Source of the DNA: an archaeon
GTDB lineage: Archaea > Thermoproteota > Nitrososphaeria > Nitrososphaerales > UBA183
Assembly (NCBI GenBank): GCA_021807225.1
Contig: JAKAPI010000002.1
Coordinates: forward strand, 62,001 to 126,000
Reading direction: 5' to 3'
DNA length: 64,000 nucleotides
Shown here: piece by piece, positions 58,596-64,000 of the stretch
Numbering within the stretch: the first letter of the stretch is position 1
Layout of the letters: each line of letters begins with the position of its first letter
Notes under the pieces: model-generated
What the model saw: only the letters and a program-made list of their open reading frames with translations
Told to the model about the DNA's origin: nothing
The model's database searches: none
Made by a program: the position numbers and the translations under genes

Positions 58596-59939
58596 TTGAA
58601 CCTGAGCAAGGTCAGAGAGGACTTTCCCGTCATCAGCGAAGGGACGATGGACGGGAAGAGGCTGGTCTACCTCGACAGCGCATGCCAATCTCTTAGGCCC
58701 AGGCAGGTCGTTGATGCGATCGGGGGTTACTATAACGACCTCGGCAGCTGTACCGGTCTGTTTGCTTCTTCGAACGCCCTCGCGGCTAGGACACAGGTCC
58801 TCGTTTCGGAAGCAAGGGTGAAGATGGCGCGTTTCATCGGAGCCGACGAGCCGGAAGTGATTTGGCAGCCTAACACGACATATGGGATGAGCTTGGTGGC
58901 CATGAGCCTGAGCAGCCGCTACTGCTCCCCGGGAGTCAGAATGGAGAAGGGAGACAATATCGTGACCACCGATGCAGAACATCACAGCGGTCTCCTGCCC
59001 TTCTGGGCGCTAGAACGAGAGAAGGGAGTGCACCACAGAATTTTCCCCGTGGACAGCAGAGGTGAAATCGACCTGCAGAAGTTCCAGGACTTCCTCACCA
59101 GGAGGACGAAGCTCATCTCAGTGGTGTGGGCATCGAACGTCACGGGAATCATCAACCCAGTCGAGGCGCTGGTGAAGATAGCGCACGACAACGGGTCTCT
59201 GGTTCTGGTGGACGGAGCACAGTATGTACCTCATCACCTTGTTGACGTGGGCGCTTTCAAGATGGACTTCCTGGCCTTCTCGGTGCACAAGATGTGCGGG
59301 CCTTCGGGGACGGGGGTCCTGTTCGGCGTCAAGGAACTTCTGGAAGAGATGCCTGCTGTGATAGTGGGCGGAGAGACGGTCGATGGTCTTTCGATCGCTA
59401 ACGGTCAAAGTGGACCGACGGTGACTCCTAGGTTCAGGGGCCCACCGGAGCGCTTCGAACCAGGCCTTCAGAACTTCGCCGGGATAATCGGGGCTGGAGC
59501 GGCAGTTGACTACCTTAGCTCTATCGGAATGGAAGCTGTGGAGAGCCACGAAGACTCGCTTACGCGACTCATGTTGTCGAAGTTGGCCGGGGTCGATGGC
59601 CTGGAGATCGTAGGGCCTCGAACCTACGAAACAGGCAAACACGCCGCACTGGCTTCGTTCAGGATAAGAGACAAAGAGGGGAACCTGATTGAAGGGGACA
59701 GAATAGCCCGTTGGATGGACGAGCGGGTGCCAGGTCACAAGGTACTGATTAGATCGGGGGGTCACGAAGCCCACCCCCTCCTAAGAAGGCTGGGCGTTCC
59801 AGAACTTTCGACGAGCCGTGCATCGTTGTATCTTTACAATGAAGACGGGGACGTCGGACTCTTGGTCGATTCATTGAAGGAGTTGGAAGAGTCGGGCGGT
59901 GGAGCCAGGAACCTCGCATCCCGTAAAGCTCCGGCCTAG
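58596..59939 (+). CDS. SufS/CsdA-fold PLP enzyme lacking the catalytic Cys
   Basis: The 447-residue class V aminotransferase-fold enzyme has PLP Lys232 (FSVHKMCGPSGTG) and the SufS-type helix order AEHHSGLLPFWALERE. In cysteine desulfurases the nucleophile is Cys in R.GHHC..P; here the aligned stretch is IRSGGHEAHP, with Glu391 in place of Cys. Sulfur transfer by the usual route is therefore unlikely; a beta-lyase, selenocysteine-lyase-like or amine-processing reaction is possible. TTG start with AGGAGAGG 9 nt upstream, an SD-type site suited to an internal operon gene. Confidence 0.85.
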   Translation: MNLSKVREDFPVISEGTMDGKRLVYLDSACQSLRPRQVVDAIGGYYNDLGSCTGLFASSNALAARTQVLVSEARVKMARFIGADEPEVIWQPNTTYGMSLVAMSLSSRYCSPGVRMEKGDNIVTTDAEHHSGLLPFWALEREKGVHHRIFPVDSRGEIDLQKFQDFLTRRTKLISVVWASNVTGIINPVEALVKIAHDNGSLVLVDGAQYVPHHLVDVGAFKMDFLAFSVHKMCGPSGTGVLFGVKELLEEMPAVIVGGETVDGLSIANGQSGPTVTPRFRGPPERFEPGLQNFAGIIGAGAAVDYLSSIGMEAVESHEDSLTRLMLSKLAGVDGLEIVGPRTYETGKHAALASFRIRDKEGNLIEGDRIARWMDERVPGHKVLIRSGGHEAHPLLRRLGVPELSTSRASLYLYNEDGDVGLLVDSLKELEESGGGARNLASRKAPA

Positions 59940-60308
59940 ATAGCGGACGGCCATCTTCCGACTTGACGCTTATGATTTCAGGCAGCTGTCAGATCGTCCG
60001 CGTCCTCTCCTCTTCGCCTCTTCCGTCGCTTTCAGGGCCAAGAAGCCGTTTGACCAGGTTGAGCTCGCTCGACGAGGTTGGTAGAAATTAAGCTTCCGTT
60101 CAGCGACTCGTTGGCGCAGCACTGTGCAGGCTTGGGCACGGCAGGGAAGCGTCAACCGACCCGATTCGACAATTTGCACGTAGTGTTGAACTATTCACAG
60201 GGGGTCCCCGGAAGGTCTCCGAGGGCCAGGTGAATCCTTGGGAAGGCAGTCCATGTTGTCGCGACGCGCATGGTCTTAATACTCTGGCATCGCTGGCCGC
60301 TTTAGAAT
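59940..60308. other. intergenic stretch without visible genes
   Basis: No supported coding sequence or strong repeat is seen. CTTAATACTC near 60274-60283 is the TATA-like element of the following phosphoesterase gene. Confidence 0.45.
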
Positions 60309-61070
60309 ATGCGAGTCGGGGTGATTTCCGACATCCACGGCAATTTGGTCTGCCTTGAAGCAATCCTTTCAGAGCTCAGGCAAGCCCATGTAGAGCAGGT
60401 GGTCTGCCTGGGGGACGTCGCTGAACTGGGGCCGCGCCCACATGACGTGATAAGAGAGCTAAGGCAGCTTCGTTGTGCGGTCGTAATGGGCAACGAGGAC
60501 GAAGCGTTGCTCTCAACGGAATCCCCTCGGAAGTACGCAGACGAAGGGGATGAGAAGATCCATGAAATCGATAAGTGGACTGTGAGCCAGATGACCTCTT
60601 CCGACCTCGATTTCATCAGGAATTTCGAGCCTACGGTGCGTGTGGATCTCCCCGGAGGCAAAGCCCTTCTCTGCTGCCACGGCTCCCCGAGGTCTAACAC
60701 TGAGAGAATCACCTCAACAGCACCCGACGACGAAGAGCTCGAGAAGATCATTTCGGGAGCGAGGCGGCCGTTCGCATTGGCGTCCGGCCACACCCACCTT
60801 CAGATGACTCGCAGCCACCTGGGCTCTACCATCCTATTCAACCCCGGGAGCGTGGGGTTGCCGTTTCTCTACCATTCGGTAGCCGATCTGAGAGTCCAAC
60901 ATCCGAAGTTCGCCCCTCAGGCGGAGTGGGCTCTCCTAGAAACGGATGGCAGCAGCACGAGAGTCGAACTGCGGCGGACAAGGGTAGGCTTCGACAAGAT
61001 TTCCGCGTCAATCATGGACAGCGGGATGCCTCATGCTGAATGGTTGATGAGTCAATGGGAGCCGTCCTAG
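60309..61070 (+). CDS. metallophosphoesterase (YfcE/MJ0936-like)
   Basis: The 253-residue calcineurin-like phosphoesterase has a complete two-metal site: VGVISDIHGN, LGDVAELGP, a GNED variant of the GNHE motif, CCHGSPR and ASGHTHLQ, then FNPGSVGLP. Family members hydrolyse phosphodiesters, with various physiological substrates. GNE instead of GNH shifts one metal/proton-donor residue, as seen in some archaeal members. Leaderless promoter about 27 nt upstream. It stands alone. Confidence 0.88.
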   Translation: MRVGVISDIHGNLVCLEAILSELRQAHVEQVVCLGDVAELGPRPHDVIRELRQLRCAVVMGNEDEALLSTESPRKYADEGDEKIHEIDKWTVSQMTSSDLDFIRNFEPTVRVDLPGGKALLCCHGSPRSNTERITSTAPDDEELEKIISGARRPFALASGHTHLQMTRSHLGSTILFNPGSVGLPFLYHSVADLRVQHPKFAPQAEWALLETDGSSTRVELRRTRVGFDKISASIMDSGMPHAEWLMSQWEPS

Positions 61071-61217
61071 TCGTAGGGAGAAGCACCGAAGTCCCGAGAG
61101 AATTGCGCAGGACTCGAACGACCGATTTTTTCATGCAGACCACTTCGCTTACTATCCTTTCCGGGGCTCCACGTACCGCCATGGTCTCACTTTCGCCCCT
61201 CGGGGGCAGTCGGCCTC

Positions 61218-62348
61218 TCAGTTAGCCTGGTCCGCCTGATTTGGTGACGGGTTGTCGGCCATGAACTGCACGACCCGTTCGGCGAGCAACTCTCCGATGT
61301 CCTCTTGGATAAAGTGGCCTGCCTCGAGTCTTTCGTGCTTCTGGCCCTTGGCTCCAGGGACGTGCTCGACGAGCTCCTTCATGTTGCGCTCAGACCCCAG
61401 GCCAGCGTCATACTTGCCCCCCAAGAAGAGGAAAGGTTTGGCGAACCGGCCAAGGGACTCCCATGCGGGTACGTTCTCGTCCACGACCATCGCACTCAGG
61501 GCGGGCAGGGCCCTCACGGCCGCCTTGTAGATCAGGCTGGGATAGGGCGCGTCATAGGCCCGCGCCTCTCCGGGGGAGAGCTTCCTGAGTGTGACGGCGC
61601 CAATCACCTGGCTCGGCGTGAAGTTGGGGGTGGTCAGGGAGTACGTCATCCATTTCTGGAACTTGGGAGCGAACTCTTCCCGGCTCCTGATTACGGGGAA
61701 AGTTTCAGGCTCGGTCAGGTTGCAGTCGATCTGGACCGGGTTGGGGAGGCGGAGGGGATTCGCTCCCATCGGATACAACGTCAGGGTCGAGTTTGCCACG
61801 ACCACCCGGGCGAAGAGTTCCGGCAGGTCTCCCACCGTGCGCAGTCCGAAATTGCCGCCCCAGTCCTGGCCGACGAGGGTGATGTCCCTCAGACCGAGGA
61901 TTCTGATGAACTCCTTGAGCTGCTTCACGTGCTCTTCGAACGTGTGCGCCCCCAGGTCGACCGGCTTGTCCGACTTGCCCATGCCGATGTGGTCGGGAGC
62001 GATCACTCGGAAGCCTGCAGTGGCGAGCAGGGGAATCATCTTGCGGTGCAGGTACGACCAGGTCGGTTCACCGTCCAGCAACAGAATCGACTCGCCTTCT
62101 GCAGGTCCCTCGTCCACGTAGTGCATCCGCAGCCCATCTATCGTAGCATAATGAGGCGCGAAGCCGTAGCCCGGGAGGTCCTCGAATCGGTCCTCCGGAG
62201 TGCGGACGAACCTCAATCCTGCTTCTGTCTGATACACAGGGACTCCGCTTTCGTCAGGGACGCATCTGGGCCGCACCGGCGATTCAATGAGCCTCCTGCC
62301 GCCGGCGTCGGCGCGCCGAACCCCCAGAGCTTCTTTTTCCATAGTCAT
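61218..62348 (-). CDS. haloalkane dehalogenase-like alpha/beta hydrolase
   Basis: The 376-residue protein looks like HLD subfamily I: nucleophile Asp162 in VGQDWGG (with the halide-binding Trp next to it), catalytic His in EAGHFIQED and the long N-terminus with FEDLPGYGFAPHY. The oxyanion/halide loop reads LDGEPTWSY instead of LHGEPTWSY, so the conserved His is Asp92. Dehalogenation is possible but unproven; closely related epoxide hydrolases and luciferase-type proteins exist. CTTATTT on the plus strand at 62381-62387 is a candidate promoter element. A second Met at codon 3 may be the start. Confidence 0.8.
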   Translation of the reverse strand: MTMEKEALGVRRADAGGRRLIESPVRPRCVPDESGVPVYQTEAGLRFVRTPEDRFEDLPGYGFAPHYATIDGLRMHYVDEGPAEGESILLLDGEPTWSYLHRKMIPLLATAGFRVIAPDHIGMGKSDKPVDLGAHTFEEHVKQLKEFIRILGLRDITLVGQDWGGNFGLRTVGDLPELFARVVVANSTLTLYPMGANPLRLPNPVQIDCNLTEPETFPVIRSREEFAPKFQKWMTYSLTTPNFTPSQVIGAVTLRKLSPGEARAYDAPYPSLIYKAAVRALPALSAMVVDENVPAWESLGRFAKPFLFLGGKYDAGLGSERNMKELVEHVPGAKGQKHERLEAGHFIQEDIGELLAERVVQFMADNPSPNQADQAN

Positions 62349-62442
62349 CTAACCACGGGACGGCGTTCGTTCCAGCTGGTCTTATTTCCACCCCTACGCG
62401 CGAGAGGAATTGCGACAATCTTAATGCGCCCCTGCCTCTTCC

Positions 62443-63432
62443 TTGCCAGTCTTGCACCACCTCGACGAGCTCGACACCAAGATAATCAAGGAGTTCGGTA
62501 GTCCCAGCTCCCCTCAGTGGAACGTCAGAGCGTCGTATTCCAGGATTGCGAGAAGGCTGGGGGTCGACGAAGAGACGGTGAGAAAGAGATTCAAGCGGGC
62601 GAAGGACCTCGGATCCTTGCCCGGCTGGCTCATGAGGATCAATCCACGCCTGATCGGGTATGAAGCTGCCAGTGTTGACCTGGAAGTGAAAGACGAAAAC
62701 GAGAAGGCCGGTGTCATATCGCAGATCAAACTGCTAAAGGGGGTCATCACCATAGCAGACTTTCAGGGCAGGGGGATGCTGGTCGCTCTGTACTACGAAA
62801 ACGACGGCTCCTTGGAGAAGGCGGTCGAGGGCATAAGGTCGATTTCTGGCTCCCCTGCGCCGACCGTGTGGAAACAGGCGTACCCTCGCCCAGAAATCAG
62901 AATGAGGCAATCCGATTGGAAGATCATACAGGCGATGGCGGACGACGCCCGGAGGGACCTTCAAGATGTTGCGGGCAGGGCGGGAGTCTCCCTCCGAACT
63001 GTCCAGAGGCGCCTCGCAGCAATGACCGAGGGGAAAGCGGTCTATCTGGTGGGGACTCCGAACTATGGCAACATAGTTGGGCAGGTCTGCAACTACCTGA
63101 TATTCTGTCCCGACGAGAAGAAGAAGCGCGCCATCGACGCGCGGATACCCTCCGAAGTCAAAAGAATAGAGCACTCCGACACTTCTCCGAGGCGGTATTC
63201 CATGTTCATCGTGTCGTGCGAGAACCCCGCTGAAGCCGAGGGGATCTCCAAGTGGCTTGGAAGCCTAGACGGGGTGGAGAGTGTGAGATTGGGCGTGATG
63301 TCGGGGTTGATTCATGTGCAGGATTGGCTCAAAGGGGAGGTTGTCGCCCGACACGATGACCTAAACCCGTTCGGGTCCGTGCACCGTCGGGCCCGCCGAA
63401 ATAGGCGGAGTTCTGGCTCTGTTCACCTCTAA
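62443..63432 (+). CDS. two-HTH Lrp-like regulator, 3' end rewritten by a tRNA-end repeat
   Basis: This 329-residue protein has two HTH-plus-ferredoxin-like units. HTH1 is YSRIARRLGVDEETVRKRFKRAKDLG with a domain to about residue 140; HTH2 is LQDVAGRAGVSLRTVQRRLAAM with a domain ending VESVRLGVMSGLIHVQDW. This tandem layout occurs in archaeal AsnC-like regulators. Start TTG, with CTTAAT about 24 nt upstream. The last ~22 residues (DLNPFGSVHRRARRNRRSSG...) are encoded by a copy of the tRNA-Lys end repeat (63364-63397), so the original C-terminus was probably replaced by recombination. Confidence 0.8.
   Translation: MPVLHHLDELDTKIIKEFGSPSSPQWNVRASYSRIARRLGVDEETVRKRFKRAKDLGSLPGWLMRINPRLIGYEAASVDLEVKDENEKAGVISQIKLLKGVITIADFQGRGMLVALYYENDGSLEKAVEGIRSISGSPAPTVWKQAYPRPEIRMRQSDWKIIQAMADDARRDLQDVAGRAGVSLRTVQRRLAAMTEGKAVYLVGTPNYGNIVGQVCNYLIFCPDEKKKRAIDARIPSEVKRIEHSDTSPRRYSMFIVSCENPAEAEGISKWLGSLDGVESVRLGVMSGLIHVQDWLKGEVVARHDDLNPFGSVHRRARRNRRSSGSVHL
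63364..63397 (+). repeat. tRNA-Lys 3'-end scar inside a coding sequence
   Basis: ACCCGTTCGGGTCC is followed by CCGTCGGGCCCGC (63384-63396), identical to the tRNA acceptor end and to the core of repeat copy 2. It forms the last codons of the Lrp-like gene. Confidence 0.7.
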
Positions 63433-63499
63433 TAGGGCTATATGATGCCTCTAAAGGTTGAAGGGGCTGGAAACAGCCTATTATGGAGTGGGATTCGTG

Positions 63500-64000
63500 C
63501 TAGGGCTTGGTCCCTGCAACCCTGAACGTCATGAAAGAGGCAAAGAACCTCTCTTGCTCACCCCTTCTCTGGAGATCGGCGATCCACTTGGTCAGCTCTT
63601 TGTCTGAAATCATGCCCTTTTCCACGGCGTCTGTCGACGCTCGCTCAAGTTGAAGATGCTTGAAGCCATAATCGTAGTCAGTGAAGACAGCCGACCCGGT
63701 GCTTACGGTGACATCGACTAGGCCCGCTTCCTTGAACATTCCATACATCCTGCTCCCAGCCCTGCCGTTCTTGAGTAAACCTGATCTGGTCCTGACGATC
63801 TTGCGCGTGACGTCCGGGAATTCGGAGTCTATGACAAACGTGTCCCAGTCGGGGTCATGGGTGACTATCCTTCCGTCCCCCTTCTTCGCCACTCTGACCA
63901 TCTCGGAAAGCGCCTTGCGCGGGTCTTCGAGATGCTGGAAGACTCTGTCCGCGAGAACCCCGTTGAAGGTCTGATTGGGGAAGTCAATATGGTAGACGCT
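63500..64000 (-). CDS. SAM-dependent methyltransferase, N-terminus beyond the window
   Basis: The frame is open to the window end. The visible C-terminal 166 residues include NGVLADRVFQHLEDPRKALSEMVRVAKKGDGRIVTHDPDWDTF, the motif IV to post-VI region of a Methyltransf_11-type enzyme. The SAM-binding motif I lies outside the window. It is not closely similar to the methyltransferase at 38.9 kb. The substrate is unknown. Confidence 0.8.
   Translation of the reverse strand, partial: SVYHIDFPNQTFNGVLADRVFQHLEDPRKALSEMVRVAKKGDGRIVTHDPDWDTFVIDSEFPDVTRKIVRTRSGLLKNGRAGSRMYGMFKEAGLVDVTVSTGSAVFTDYDYGFKHLQLERASTDAVEKGMISDKELTKWIADLQRRGEQERFFASFMTFRVAGTKP

Noticed and set aside
1..64000. CRISPR arrays, rRNA genes, transposases or phage structural genes
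   Set aside because: No regularly spaced repeats, rRNA-like sequence, or DDE/tyrosine/serine recombinase motifs were recognised on either strand.

Overview
The window is GC-rich archaeal DNA. Archaeal markers include exosome subunits Rrp4/Rrp41/Rrp42, SBDS, the proteasome alpha subunit, L37Ae, a Pcc1-like KEOPS subunit, prefoldin beta, EF-2, archaeal riboflavin kinases, F420 enzymes and a tRNA with archaeal-type introns. Many genes have a TATA-like box 24-32 nt before the start codon and no clear Shine-Dalgarno, so leaderless transcription looks common. The gene set and the non-canonical tRNA introns favour Thermoproteota (TACK), possibly a Nitrososphaeria-related lineage. That placement is an inference.

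From 1 to about 38.6 kb the window is mostly housekeeping. It holds a PPOX/HtrA pair, a DsrE2-TusA-SQR-ArsR sulfur operon, an MFS pump, an arginase-like protein, and an ABC-2 exporter. A palindrome-controlled wHTH locus stands opposite a three-gene operon of a P-loop-degenerate ATPase-like protein, a RadB-like ATPase and a membrane protein, followed by a DEAH-type helicase. EF-2 and an M1 aminopeptidase come next. A tightly overlapping minus-strand operon then carries a riboflavin-type ECF transporter, an XPF-type nuclease and two F420 enzymes. It diverges from an RbkR-like regulator/riboflavin kinase, whose 3' end overlaps a second riboflavin kinase. The block ends with the prefoldin-Pcc1-L37Ae-exosome-SBDS-proteasome cluster, a glutamine amidotransferase, a JAMM protease, small proteins and endonuclease IV.

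At 38,620-38,727 lies tRNA-Lys(UUU) with two predicted non-canonical introns. Beyond it the window changes: long intergenic stretches, a RelBE module, paralogous DUF4242 proteins, a truncated methyltransferase copy, KdpABC, MFS and hydrolase genes, and single regulators. The last 13 nt of the tRNA gene plus one flanking base recur exactly four more times, and twice in decayed form, across 40.4-63.4 kb. Some copies carry the downstream tRNA flank too. A second diverged non-coding repeat family fills the large gaps. This looks like an island built by repeated recombination at the tRNA 3' end, although no integrase is visible here.

The most system-like uncharacterised loci are two. The first (56.1-59.9 kb) has a TrmB-like regulator with CC pairs diverging from a small CC-repeat protein, followed by an M28 peptidase and a SufS-fold enzyme lacking the catalytic Cys. 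The second (10.0-16.0 kb) is the degenerate-ATPase/RadB-like/membrane operon with its 35-bp operator.
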